From contig NZ_CP152375.1 in assembly GCF_051132615.1 (NCBI RefSeq), positions 1,612,001 through 1,676,000 of the forward strand: DNA of 64,000 nt. The letters run 5' to 3'. This document shows positions 43,930 to 52,401 of the stretch, in pieces. The notes under the pieces are model-generated. The model searched no databases, was not told where the DNA came from, and saw only the letters and a list, made by a program, of their open reading frames with translations. How positions within the stretch are numbered: position 1 is the stretch's first letter; the number at the start of each line of letters is the position of its first letter. Made by a program: the position numbers and the translations under genes. Source of the stretch: G051132615 sp051132615 (GTDB lineage: Bacteria > Pseudomonadota > Gammaproteobacteria > Burkholderiales > Neisseriaceae).

Positions 43930-44808
43930 ATGCAAACCATTCGTAAAGCAGTTTTCCCCGTAGCAGGAATGGGGACACGGTTTTTACCTGCAACAAAAGC
44001 CAGCCCCAAAGAAATGTTACCTGTTGTGGATAAACCGCTTATTCAGTATGCGGTGGAAGAGGCCGTTGCCGCAGGTATCACAGAAATCATTTTTGTAACA
44101 GGTCGAAATAAGCGCAGTATTGAAGATCATTTTGATAAAGCCTATGAATTGGAAACAGAGTTGGCTTATCGCAATAAACAACAATTATTGGCACATATAC
44201 AGGATATTTTACCGAAAAATGTAAGCTCACTTTATATCAGGCAATCTGAGGCTTTGGGGCTAGGGCATGCTGTGTTATGTGCAAAACCAGCTGTGGGTGA
44301 GGAAAATTTTGCTGTTTTATTGGCTGATGATTTGATTGATGCGCCCAAAGGTGCTCTGGGACAAATGCTTGAAGTTTATAAAAGCCATCCTAATAGCAGT
44401 ATTTTAGGTGTAGAGACAGTAGAACCGTCAGAAACAAGCTCTTATGGTATTGTGGAAATCGATAGCCGTGCTGGATTCTCGTATGTGAAAAGCATTGTAG
44501 AAAAACCTCACCCAGATGTTGCTCCTTCTAATTTAGCGGTAGTTGGCCGTTATATTCTCACGCCCAGAATTTTCCATCTGTTGACTCAAATTGGTAAAGG
44601 GGCTGGTGGGGAAATTCAATTGACAGATGGTATTGCTTTATTATTAAAGGAAGAGCCTGTTTTAGCCCATGCTTTTGATGGGGTACGTTATGACTGCGGC
44701 AGTAAATTGGGCTATTTGCATGCAACGCTGGCTTATGGCGTCAACCATCCAGAAGTAGGTTCAGAGTTTACAAAACTATTAAAAACATTTAGCCAGAAAC
44801 TTAGTTGA
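43930..44808 (+). CDS. galU: UTP-glucose-1-phosphate uridylyltransferase
   Basis: 292 residues. AVFPVAGMGTRFLPATKASP is the nucleotide-binding signature; PKEMLPVVDKPLIQYAVEEA and VLLADDLID hold catalytic residues. Makes UDP-glucose for surface polysaccharides. Starts 6 bases after ligA, so probably read from the same transcript; a strong terminator follows. Confidence 0.95.
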   Translation: MQTIRKAVFPVAGMGTRFLPATKASPKEMLPVVDKPLIQYAVEEAVAAGITEIIFVTGRNKRSIEDHFDKAYELETELAYRNKQQLLAHIQDILPKNVSSLYIRQSEALGLGHAVLCAKPAVGEENFAVLLADDLIDAPKGALGQMLEVYKSHPNSSILGVETVEPSETSSYGIVEIDSRAGFSYVKSIVEKPHPDVAPSNLAVVGRYILTPRIFHLLTQIGKGAGGEIQLTDGIALLLKEEPVLAHAFDGVRYDCGSKLGYLHATLAYGVNHPEVGSEFTKLLKTFSQKLS

Positions 44809-44832
44809 TTGGTTTTTGTCTGTACATAAAAG

Positions 44833-44870
44833 CAGCTCTTGTATTTAGCTAACAAGAGCTGTTTGTCTAT
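44833..44870 (+). terminator. Intrinsic terminator after galU
   Basis: 10-bp stem CAGCTCTTGT (44,833-44,842) / ACAAGAGCTG (44,852-44,861) and a T-rich tail. Confidence 0.8.
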
Positions 44871-44901
44871 TTTAAAAGATAGGTAGGTTTAGGTATTCCT
44901 T

Positions 44902-45609
44902 ATGGATAAAAAAATGATTCAAGATTATCTTGATACCCAAAATTTGGCATTATCTACTCTTGATATTCAGGTGATTATTGCTGCTTTACACACAGTCATG
45001 AATGTTTCAACTGAAAAGCAGGCTGAAACATTAAAATTATCTCTACCTATAAATGAGCAAAATAATAGCTTTGATCATGGTGATATTAATCATTCAGTGT
45101 TTGATTTGTTGATGCAATTTGATCAGCAACAGGCCTTATTAGTGAATATCTGTGCTGTTTTGGATTCAGCCCAAGCCCAGTATGGGCAAGACTATTTAAC
45201 TTTGTATGTGTTTCCTGAAAATCAGGCGGATGTCGATGTTGAAGAACAACAAAAACCGACCAGTACCTTGGTCAATTTGATTAATTTGTATCAACATCAT
45301 CCCAGTAAGATCCAAGAAAGCCATCAGGTGATAAAAGAGGTGGAACAGGTAGGACAAAGTGGTTGGGCAATGGTGGTTGAAGACATAAAAAAATGGCAAA
45401 GCTTACATAATGATGTGGTATTTGATGATTTAATGGGTAGCTGCTTGTGTTTACCGATTCATACCGCCCATGGTGTGATAGTGGGTGTTTTATTGGCACA
45501 GCAGCAGGCAATAAATGGTTTTAGTCAGGAACATCAGGCAACTTTAGTTGCTTTAGTGTTGGTTCTACAATCATTATTAAAACAATTAAATTGGCGGACC
45601 ATACATTAA
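44902..45609 (+). CDS. GAF-domain-like hypothetical protein
   Basis: 235 residues, soluble and acidic. The last 80 residues (VFDDLMGSCLCLPIHTAHGV, IVGVLLAQQQAINGFSQEHQ) read like the end of a GAF sensor domain (S-x-L-x-x-P-I ... G-V-L ... F-x-x-x-x). No output domain, so a stand-alone sensor or a degenerate one. Preceded by GGTAGG. Function unknown. Confidence 0.6.
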   Translation: MDKKMIQDYLDTQNLALSTLDIQVIIAALHTVMNVSTEKQAETLKLSLPINEQNNSFDHGDINHSVFDLLMQFDQQQALLVNICAVLDSAQAQYGQDYLTLYVFPENQADVDVEEQQKPTSTLVNLINLYQHHPSKIQESHQVIKEVEQVGQSGWAMVVEDIKKWQSLHNDVVFDDLMGSCLCLPIHTAHGVIVGVLLAQQQAINGFSQEHQATLVALVLVLQSLLKQLNWRTIH

Positions 45610-45698
45610 AAAACAATGCAATAGAGTCATAACATACTTTAAAATAAAGAGACTGATACCATATTAAATTAAGTAGATGAGATAAAAAATGGAGCAAT

Positions 45699-46331
45699 AT
45701 GCACACATTCACTAAAAATTATAATCAACCTGTGCAAGTTAAATGGGTTGCTACATGCCAGTTACCAACAGAATATGGTGTCTTTTTGTTACATGGATTT
45801 GAAGAGGTACTCACAGGGCAAGAGCATGTTGCTTTAAGTATGGGGCAAATAGACAATGGGCAACCCGTATTAACCCGCTTGCATTCTGAATGTTTGACGG
45901 GAGATGCTTTATTCTCAAAGCGTTGTGATTGTGGACCACAGTTAGAAGCAGCACTAAAAGCAGTTGCTCAAGAAAAAAGAGGCTTGGTGCTTTACCTTCG
46001 TCAAGAAGGTCGTGGTATTGGTTTAATCAACAAAATTAGAGCATATCAATTGCAAGATCAAGGTTTGGATACAGTAGAGGCTAATATTCAATTGGGTTTA
46101 CCTGTTGATGCACGTAATTTTAATATTGCTCACGATATGTTAAAGCATTTAAATGTTCAAACATTGGATTTAATGACCAATAACCCACAAAAAATCCAAG
46201 CTTTTAAAGAAATGGGTTTTAATATCGACAAAAGAGTATCTCTAGAAGTAGGGCGAAGTCAGGAAAATCAGTTTTATTTGGCCACTAAAGCTGAGAAGCT
46301 CGGACATTTACTGCACATAGAACAAAAATAA
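45699..46331 (+). CDS. ribA: GTP cyclohydrolase II
   Basis: 210 residues. Zinc cysteines C65, C76 and C78 in SECLTGDALFSKRCDCGPQL; catalytic RQEGRGIGL and TNNPQKIQAF segments. First step of riboflavin synthesis. No RFN riboswitch is visible in the 90-base upstream gap. Monofunctional, with no DHBP synthase domain. Confidence 0.95.
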   Translation: MHTFTKNYNQPVQVKWVATCQLPTEYGVFLLHGFEEVLTGQEHVALSMGQIDNGQPVLTRLHSECLTGDALFSKRCDCGPQLEAALKAVAQEKRGLVLYLRQEGRGIGLINKIRAYQLQDQGLDTVEANIQLGLPVDARNFNIAHDMLKHLNVQTLDLMTNNPQKIQAFKEMGFNIDKRVSLEVGRSQENQFYLATKAEKLGHLLHIEQK

Positions 46332-46396
46332 CATAAAAATATTTCAAAGAAAAACAAAGTGTAATGAAAAAAATAATCAGGAATATATAAAAATAC

Positions 46397-46425
46397 TTGT
46401 CAGAGGCCGTCAAATATGGTTTAAT
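46397..46425 (+). promoter_or_regulatory. Sigma70-type promoter of the tRNA-Val/tRNA-Asp unit
   Basis: TTGTCA (46,397-46,402), 17-base spacer, TTTAAT (46,420-46,425), sited 17 bases before tRNA-Val. Confidence 0.6.
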
Positions 46426-46441
46426 TCGTCTTCCTCACGAG

Positions 46442-46517
46442 GGGTGATTAGCTCAGTTGGTAGAGCGTCTGCCTTACAAGCAGAATGTCGGCGGTTCGAC
46501 TCCGTCATCACCCACCA
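46442..46517 (+). tRNA. tRNA-Val (anticodon TAC)
   Basis: 76 bases, complete cloverleaf: acceptor GGGTGAT/ATCACCC, D arm AGCTCAGTTGGTAGAGC, anticodon loop CTTACAA, T arm GGCGGTTCGACTCCGTC, encoded CCA. Confidence 0.95.
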
Positions 46518-46524
46518 AAGATTT

Positions 46525-46601
46525 GGAGCGGTAGTTCAGTTGGTTAGAATACCGGCCTGTCACGCCGGGGGTCGCGGGTTCGAGTCCCGTCCGCTCCGCC
46601 A
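46525..46601 (+). tRNA. tRNA-Asp (anticodon GTC), island target
   Basis: 77 bases, complete: acceptor GGAGCGG/CCGCTCC, anticodon loop CTGTCAC, T arm CGCGGGTTCGAGTCCCG, encoded CCA. No terminator follows directly; the likely native one is at 54,659 after two islands. The 3' end is repeated at 51,671 and 54,633. Confidence 0.95.
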
Positions 46602-46850
46602 AATCTTCTTATGGAAATCAATAAGTTACCAAAAATGAAATAGGCTGGATTTTTTTGTCGTATTTCATCGTTATATCCCGAAAATAACTCCACAGCTTTA
46701 GAACTTGGCAAATGATCTGCAGTTGGAATCCACTTTTTATAAATTCGCGCAATCATTGTTCAGTCACTATGGCCCATTTGATTGGCTACCCATAATGGAT
46801 TCTGACCCGCTGATAGCATCATCGATGCGTAGATTATGTTTACGCATGCG
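46544..46850 (-). pseudogene. Integrase C-terminal remnant with premature stop
   Basis: Minus strand reads YASMMLSAGQNPLWVANQMG, then HSD, a TGA at 46,760-46,762 where the family has Trp, then TMIARIYKKWIPTADHLPSS. This is the end of a lambda/P4-type tyrosine recombinase including the nucleophile Tyr (ARIY). A frame change lies near RKHN upstream and the catalytic N-terminus is missing. The open frame runs into tRNA-Asp. Inactive remnant of the integrase that used this site. Confidence 0.75.
46575..46606 (+). repeat. tRNA-Asp attachment site, copy 1
   Basis: The 32 bases that end tRNA-Asp (from CGGGTTCGAG through CCGCCAAATCT) are identical to 51,671-51,702. Confidence 0.85.
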
Positions 46851-46954
46851 TGGCATTTTCAGCGACAACACCATCAAAATTAAGGAGGATAAAGCTGAAT
46901 GAGGGAACAATAATATAAACGGTTTTTACCTTGATTGCCTCTACAGTAGCAATA

Positions 46955-47188
46955 TCACCTTATATTAGAAATATAAGGATTTTCCCCATTTTTTTCTAAA
47001 GTTTTTTGGATTCTGAATAACACTTGAGTTGCTTGTTCCATGCTAGACATCATTTTAGAAGCTTCTTCTTCTGTTATTTCATCTTTTCGAATCACAATTT
47101 GATGTGCACCAACGTCATATCGTACATAATAATGTTTATTTTCTTTATAAATTTTTATGCCATTTTGATCAAATATTTTTGTTCTCAT
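46955..47188 (-). CDS. Hypothetical small basic protein
   Basis: 77 residues from the ATG at 47,186-47,188, chosen for the AAGGTG site 8 bases upstream; a longer in-frame start exists. N-terminal beta hairpin (IKIYKENKHYYVRYDVGAHQ), then a helix (EEEASKMMSSMEQATQVLFR). No family recognised. Lies downstream of the immunity gene of toxin 4 in the same direction, so may be an accessory of that pair. Confidence 0.5.
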   Translation of the reverse strand: MRTKIFDQNGIKIYKENKHYYVRYDVGAHQIVIRKDEITEEEASKMMSSMEQATQVLFRIQKTLEKNGENPYISNIR

Positions 47189-47308
47189 TTTTTTCACCTT
47201 GGTAGCAGTTTTTACTTTGGTCACCTTTGCAATAATTACAAGCATCTTTACCAATTATATTTATTTTTAAACTGGTTTATTTGGTGTTTTTACGTAAGAT
47301 TAAATATA

Positions 47309-47776
47309 TTATGCTTCTGGAAAGGGTATTTCTTGCCTAAAGTCTATTATCGTAGACAAATCTTTTCCTTCTACCATTTTTTGACAATCTCGCCAGAATT
47401 TAAGTACCTTACGATATTGATCAAACGTGAACTGTTGTGGTTCTCCACCACTATCTGGATCAATCGAATATTCTGTATATTCATTGGTGATAGCTATATG
47501 ATCAGGCAGGGCAATTGGTGGTCTTAACCATATTTCATTTGAGTTAATCCCATAATCTGCAAAACGAGGATCATCTGGTTTGTATGTCCCATTTTTTGCT
47601 TGCTGAAATAACTCCTCCAACTCAGCATCATCTTCGGGGATTTGTTGTTTAATAAAATCTAAAAGTGTACGACAAATGGCTTCGTCAAATTCCATATTTT
47701 GATTAACACAGATTAATGCAAGAGATTGAAATGTTCCATAATCGGATATTTTGCATATTACTTTTTTATCATTCAT
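47309..47776 (-). CDS. Immunity protein for EndoU-type toxin 4
   Basis: I take the ATG at 47,774-47,776 (MNDKKVICKISDYG); an in-frame ATG lies 10 codons upstream inside the toxin gene. 155 residues, very acidic (IPEDDAELEELFQQAK, YSIDPDSGGEPQQF), cytoplasmic. Overlaps the toxin 3' end by 8 bases, so translationally coupled. Intact although the toxin frame is broken. Family not recognised. Confidence 0.6.
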   Translation of the reverse strand: MNDKKVICKISDYGTFQSLALICVNQNMEFDEAICRTLLDFIKQQIPEDDAELEELFQQAKNGTYKPDDPRFADYGINSNEIWLRPPIALPDHIAITNEYTEYSIDPDSGGEPQQFTFDQYRKVLKFWRDCQKMVEGKDLSTIIDFRQEIPFPEA

Positions 47777-50197
47777 ATAATGGGAATCCTCTCCATTGTG
47801 GGACATTTGGACTTGGTGGATTAAATTGGAATTTCACGCCACTAGATTCACCTTGCCAAACACTATCTACTAATTTTTTATTCTCAAAAGCATGACTCAT
47901 TTCAAGCTTGCTTCTTAATACTGACCATTCAATAGGGGTGAGCGTAGATTTTGCCCCATTATTTGTTTTAAAGTAAAATGGTTCTCCTGGTGCTTGCCGC
48001 ATACCAACTCTACCATATATCACACCATTTTCCCCGATGGGTTTTACTAATTCAGTGACCACTAAATCAGGTGAGTTACTAAAGTGTCCACCTTGTACCT
48101 TACCTGTTCCATTCCCAAATATCCGCACATCAGACTCTATATGTTTAAAATCAATATCTTGTTGATATCTTCGGTAACTTTCTAATGTTTGTTGGAAATG
48201 GCTTGGCTCTCTGGCTCGTTCAGCAAATCGGGCGTAAACCTCTCGTTCTTGATTAATGACCTGACTAATATCAGGTTCTCGGTTCCTTTGTGACCAACGC
48301 GCATATATTTGCGCTTCTTGGGCAATTTGTGCTTCTACTCTAACAGGTCTACTTAAATTTGGCGTGGGTAATGCTTGATGAGGGGTAACTATCTGCAATT
48401 TTACCCCAATAGCACCCATCTGTGATATGGGTACCCCTGAAGGTAAAGGTACAGATTCCAACCTTAACCCATACCCACCATAACGAGTTGCTAACTTACC
48501 AAAGGCTAAGCCTGTTGTTAAACTGCCTGCCATTTCTGACAAATCACCATAACGACCTTCTATTCCTGCTCTGGTTGCATGGTATGAGGTCACACCAATA
48601 CCTGTAATAGGATTACTTCCTAACAATAATTCAGTTTGAGATGTACCATTACGATAGGCATCCGCTGTACCACTGAACATTTCAGGTAGCCACATATCAG
48701 AGCCTTGTTTATTACCCACATAATTATAGGTCACTGCTGCACCTGCTACAGCCAAATCCCTTGCCTGCAATACTGGTTCTACTACAAAGTTTTTAGCACC
48801 ATTTACTAAACCTGTCCAAAAACGTTGACCATAACTTGGAGCGGGCATTTGTGCAGTAGGTACATATTCAGATACCAACACTCTATTTCTTAATTGATCC
48901 TCAAACGAATTCTGCGGTTGTGTTTGTTGGCTAACATGAGGAATATCAAAATTAAATGTATTCTGTGGTTGCTGCAATTGAGCCAATTGTGCTCTTTGTT
49001 GATCTAAGACTCTATTGTATTGGCTTTCATCACCAATAGCGGTACCAGCTAAACGACTAAAGTTTTGCTTTTGGTCATCGTTGTACTGATTAGGATCATA
49101 ATTGTATGCTCTGTCTGGTCGAATATTAGGAATTAAATGCCCATCATCGCTACGGGTCAATCTAACCTGTTCTGTAGCCAGTAAATAACCATAGGCAGCC
49201 CTAGGATTATCAGGATCAAGTTTACGTCCTAGACTTTCACCTGTTTCGCCTCTTTGAGCAATAACAGGGATTCGTTCTCTTTGCGCACAATCCTCTAAAC
49301 TTACTTCACCATTTAAAACAGCTTGTGTGTCTATTTTTAATTGGTAACCATCAGTAAGTTCTATTTTAATCTGTTTTTCATCTACACGAATATCATTAAC
49401 TAATGGTGGTGTCCCTGTATGGTTTTGGATACTGTACCCTATGGCTCCATATAAAGTATTAAAATGCTTTTGATCAAATTTCTGCTCAAACTGAGTATCA
49501 ACACCATGCGTTTGCATTAATTGATTGATTTGTTTTTGCCGTTCATCAGATAAAGGTGGACGTTCTGCTTGTAGTTCTTCTTTAAATTGTTCTAGGTATT
49601 GACTGGGGTGTATATGCTGATGCTCATTACGTTGGGTAACAAAGTAGAAATCTTGTTTTTTGTCATCGTAAAGTAAAATCTTCAAGCTTGGTGGATCATC
49701 TGCATGTTCATCAAGCTGTTTAGCCATTGCTTCTTTAATAGTTCTTGCTGTTTGGGGCTAAAGTGATCTTTAAGTTGATTATCGACGTTAAATAGACTCA
49801 ATAACTCATCAATCTGCTTTTGTCGTTCTGGATCAATACTCTTTTGTTGTCCATCGGGTAATTCTGGTTGATGTTGAGCCAATACTTTTTGAATATCGAC
49901 ATGAACTGGGATGCCTTTATCCAAAAAAGCCATGAGACTGCCATTGGTGATGGTGATATTACCTTCTATTTTTTGCCCTGTTGGGCTACGAGCCACTTCA
50001 ATAGCCAATGCTTCGGTCAGTTGTTTTTGTTGTTCGGGTGAATATTCTTTAAGGGTTTGGTCTTTTTCTAGATGTTGTTGAACCTCTTCCATAGCCTGAG
50101 GAAGTTTCTCAGCAATACGTTGCTGTTCTTCTTGTTCACGAAGCTGTCGTTGCTGTTGTTGAATCTCTAAGTCAACTTCTATCTGTGGTCTATCCAT
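47769..50197 (-). pseudogene. Polymorphic toxin 4, EndoU-type tip, frameshifted
   Basis: Two overlapping frames (49,682-50,197 and 47,769-49,727) encode one protein. The first ends after HFSPKQQELLKK; the second continues EAMAKQLDEHADDPPSLKIL, exactly where a second module should run, so one base is missing near 49,733-49,737. Three XVIPCD-like modules, a LysM-like segment (AQRGETGESLGRKLD), NIRPDRAYNYD, a hydrophobic middle and an EndoU-like tip: catalytic His region VQGGHFSNSPDLV and the family ending TPIEWSVLRSKLEMSHAFEN ... WQGESSGVKFQF ... YE. EndoU tips cut tRNA or other RNA. The full-length protein would be about 800 residues. Confidence 0.65.
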
Positions 50198-50244
50198 AAT
50201 GAAACTAAAAAAAGAAAAGCGAAGTAGAATGATAACGGGGTTTT

Positions 50245-50460
50245 ATGCCATTGTATAGAATAAAAATACAGTTAGAGAAGATCTTTTTTTGTGTTGATGA
50301 TATAGGCGATATTGTTTTATTCGATACGCCGTCGTTTTCTGATTTAAATATTAGAAAACTGTCAACTAATTTTTTATCTATATTTATGGCTCTGGGGGGT
50401 ACTAGTAAAAATAACCTGTGGTTTGGTGGATTTGGTGTATATGAAAAAATTATACAATAA
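50245..50460 (+). CDS. Possible small ORF, remnant
   Basis: 71 residues (MPLYRIKIQLEKIFFCVDDI ... FGGFGVYEKIIQ), divergent from toxin 4. A weak Shine-Dalgarno is present. No family recognised; possibly the start of a broken gene. Low support. Confidence 0.25.
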   Translation: MPLYRIKIQLEKIFFCVDDIGDIVLFDTPSFSDLNIRKLSTNFLSIFMALGGTSKNNLWFGGFGVYEKIIQ

Positions 50461-50490
50461 AAACAAAAGGTTTTCTCAATATATTTCCCA

Positions 50491-50833
50491 CCAAAACCCG
50501 TGGGATAACCAGTGGAAACCGTGGGTTAAATTTTAATCAGTGTGTTTTCTCGTGGGTTTGTATTTTTCTTTTTTTAGGCTCTTTTTCTTCTTAGTTTATT
50601 GTTTTTATTTTAAAAAATTAAATAAATAATAATAATAAGACAAATAAATAAAGTGGGAAAAATGAAGAAACCGTGGGGAAACCGTGGATAAATAGCCAAT
50701 TCCGTGGGACGTTTTAAAAACTAAATCAAATAAAATCAAATCTTTAAAAAAATAATCACGTAAAACCCACGGGTTTTAAAAAATGTGTATGCCTTGCCAA
50801 TGAAAAAAAACGGTTTTTTGTTCCCTGGGCCGT
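50491..50833. repeat. Cluster of CCGTGGG iteron-like repeats
   Basis: At least seven CCGTGGG/CCGTGG units in about 340 AT-rich bases: 50,498 (CCGTGGG), 50,519 (CCGTGGG), 50,550 (TCGTGGG), 50,671 (CCGTGGGG), 50,682 (CCGTGGA), 50,702 (CCGTGGG), plus an inverted one in the palindrome AAAACCCACGGGTTTT (50,763-50,778). The stretch 50,461-50,923 has no gene. The layout resembles an iteron origin or a multi-site operator. Confidence 0.5.
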
Positions 50834-50923
50834 GAAAGTATTTTTAGGTGTTTTATTTTCTGTTGTATTGATACAATATAAAACATATGGAAAAGCGAAG
50901 TGCTTATAAACAAGGGGGATAGA

Positions 50924-51385
50924 ATGACACGATTAATTAATGACCAATATTTAGGTCAACTTCTTGAGCTTTTTTATGATGAACTTTACGAAAGTGTAGA
51001 AAAATATAAAGCTATAAATAATATTTGGGTACAACTCAGAGTTGATGAAAATTACTTAGAAAATACAAAGCGATATAATTCTTATCGACTCGCTTATCCA
51101 GAGTTAAGACTGGGAAAAGAAAAAAATGATATTGGAACGTTAAATTGGTTAAGTCTAGTAAGAAATGTTACCGTGATAGATGATTTTCCTCATTTAGTTT
51201 TTCATGTTAATGAGGATACTCCTCCAGGTGCATTGATGAGTAATCCTCAAACAAAAGCTGAAATTGTTATTTATAATGATAATTGGAAATTAACATTCTC
51301 ATATTATAAATTTGGAGAAAAAGAGAAAATGAAGGGACTAAACATTGAGCAACTATTAAATGAGTTGTTAAAGCTTTTCTCTTAA
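50924..51385 (+). CDS. Hypothetical protein in tRNA-Asp island
   Basis: 153 residues from ATG 50,924, chosen for the AAGGGGGATAGA just upstream; an earlier in-frame ATG lacks a site. Alpha/beta, no signal peptide (YLGQLLELFYDELYESVEKY ... VIYNDNWKLTFSYYKFGEKE). Family not recognised. The size and the acidic beta-rich second half resemble orphan immunity proteins, which are common beside polymorphic toxins. Confidence 0.5.
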   Translation: MTRLINDQYLGQLLELFYDELYESVEKYKAINNIWVQLRVDENYLENTKRYNSYRLAYPELRLGKEKNDIGTLNWLSLVRNVTVIDDFPHLVFHVNEDTPPGALMSNPQTKAEIVIYNDNWKLTFSYYKFGEKEKMKGLNIEQLLNELLKLFS

Positions 51386-51418
51386 ATATACCACTAAATA
51401 GGTTTTGTTGAGTTCTTG

Positions 51419-51604
51419 TTAAAAACCATGTGTTTTTTTAGAAAAATTTTGACAATTTTTTTTGTATATATCAGCACAATTAAGCCAGTAATAATGCTGT
51501 TTCCCTTGATTAAAATATGTTGATTCAGCTTTTGAACAACAAAGCGTCTGGCGTTGATTTGAGTAAAAAGAAAATTTACAGGCATCACAAATTTTTTGAT
51601 TCAT
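51419..51604 (-). CDS. Possible small cysteine-rich protein
   Basis: 61 residues with CDACKFSFYSNQRQTLCCSK, a zinc-ribbon-like spacing. Ends near the 51,385 stop of the neighbouring gene and begins 67 bases from the att site. No clear ribosome site. May be a phage-type small zinc protein or chance. Confidence 0.35.
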   Translation of the reverse strand: MNQKICDACKFSFYSNQRQTLCCSKAESTYFNQGKQHYYWLNCADIYKKNCQNFSKKTHGF

Positions 51605-51670
51605 GTATTATTGATAGACTGGATTTAGGCTGTGTGTTATTGTAACACATTGATATTAAAAAAACTTTCT

Positions 51671-51702
51671 CGGGTTCGAGTCCCGTCCGCTCCGCCAAAT
51701 CT
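51671..51702 (+). repeat. tRNA-Asp attachment site, copy 2
   Basis: Identical over 32 bases to 46,575-46,606. Marks the junction between the two tandem islands. Confidence 0.85.
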
Positions 51703-51863
51703 ACGTTCGTCGATGTTCTTCGACGTTCGATTTAATTAAAAAATCCCTTAAAAACCTTAACTTAATATCTTTTCTACGTTCGCGAATGTTCGCCCGTGTT
51801 TGTTTACGTTTGATAAACTTTACAGTAAATTTATTTACCACTATATTTTTACTGTAAAAAGAC
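51703..51863. repeat. Arm-type repeat region upstream of integrase fragment
   Basis: Several ACGTTCG-like repeats (CTACGTTCG at 51,700 and 51,775; GACGTTCGA at 51,722) and an inverted pair TTTACAGTAAA (51,819) / TTTACTGTAAA (51,848-51,858). TTTACAGTAAAT recurs at 54,551-54,562 at the far end of the same island. Consistent with integrase arm-binding sites. Confidence 0.5.
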
Positions 51864-52001
51864 ATGCCGAAAATCGTTACACCCTTATCTACATTGAAGA
51901 TTAACAACGCCAAACCCCAAGATAAACTATATAAATTAGCGGACGGCGGCGGCTTGGCTTTATGGGTTTACCCAATAATACGGGCGGCTTTGGCGACGTG
52001 A
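51864..52001 (+). pseudogene. P4-type integrase N-terminal remnant
   Basis: ATG at 51,864, stop TGA at 51,999-52,001. The 45 residues MPKIVTPLSTLKINNAKPQD, KLYKLADGGGLALWV match the arm-binding N-terminal domain (DUF4102) of P4-like integrases, which should run about 400 residues. After WV the frame departs and another frame carries about 45 residues of an unrelated protein end (DVIKAANVFSVNEIEPIQLL ... KENDN) to 52,132. The integrase body has been deleted. Confidence 0.75.
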
Positions 52002-52159
52002 TCAAAGCGGCTAACGTGTTTTCAGTAAATGAAATTGAACCGATCCAACTCTTAATGATTGAACTAAACAACCAGCTAAACATTAAAGCGTTTGACTTCA
52101 AAGAATACTTGATAAAAGAAAACGACAATTGATTTAATCCACACCAACTGCAGCAACTC

Positions 52160-52186
52160 AGCGCCCTATAATTGGGCGCTTTTTTG
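52160..52186 (+). terminator. Intrinsic terminator
   Basis: AGCGCCC (52,160-52,166) / GGGCGCT (52,174-52,180) and six T; ends the remnant frame. Confidence 0.75.
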
Positions 52187-52294
52187 TTCTGTATGATGAA
52201 CAAAAATCAAAATCTTTTTGCCCGCTCGCGCGCTTCCCCCTCTCGCCCGCGCATTATAAAAAGGGGGCATATATTATGCAGGGTGTAACAATGG

Positions 52295-52319
52295 AAAAAG
52301 CCCCTTGTATATAGGGGCT
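52295..52319 (-). terminator. Intrinsic terminator after zincin gene
   Basis: Coding-strand AGCCCCT / AGGGGCT stem (52,299-52,319), then five U. Upstream at 52,217-52,252 is a C/G-rich patch unlike the surrounding sequence. Confidence 0.7.
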
Positions 52320-52401
52320 AAGACGTTTTTTTGCTGCTGAACTTTTATGCAATTTTAGCACAAATTAAGCACTTTTATGCAAAGTTTTAACACGATTCAT
52401 T

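Noticed and set aside
45610..45698. FMN riboswitch before ribA
   Set aside because: The gap is under 100 bases, AT-rich, and lacks the conserved RFN stems.
46544..46756. Open frame ending GADGTRTRDPRRDRPVF as an intact gene
   Set aside because: The final residues are tRNA-Asp read backwards; only the integrase remnant part is meaningful, so it is reported as a pseudogene.
49682..49760. Programmed -1 frameshift in toxin 4
   Set aside because: No X-XXY-YYZ heptamer, only AAA, and no clear downstream stem; an ordinary indel is simpler.
50491..50833. CRISPR array
   Set aside because: The repeats are short (7 bases), irregularly spaced and partly inverted; no spacer-like units and no cas genes.
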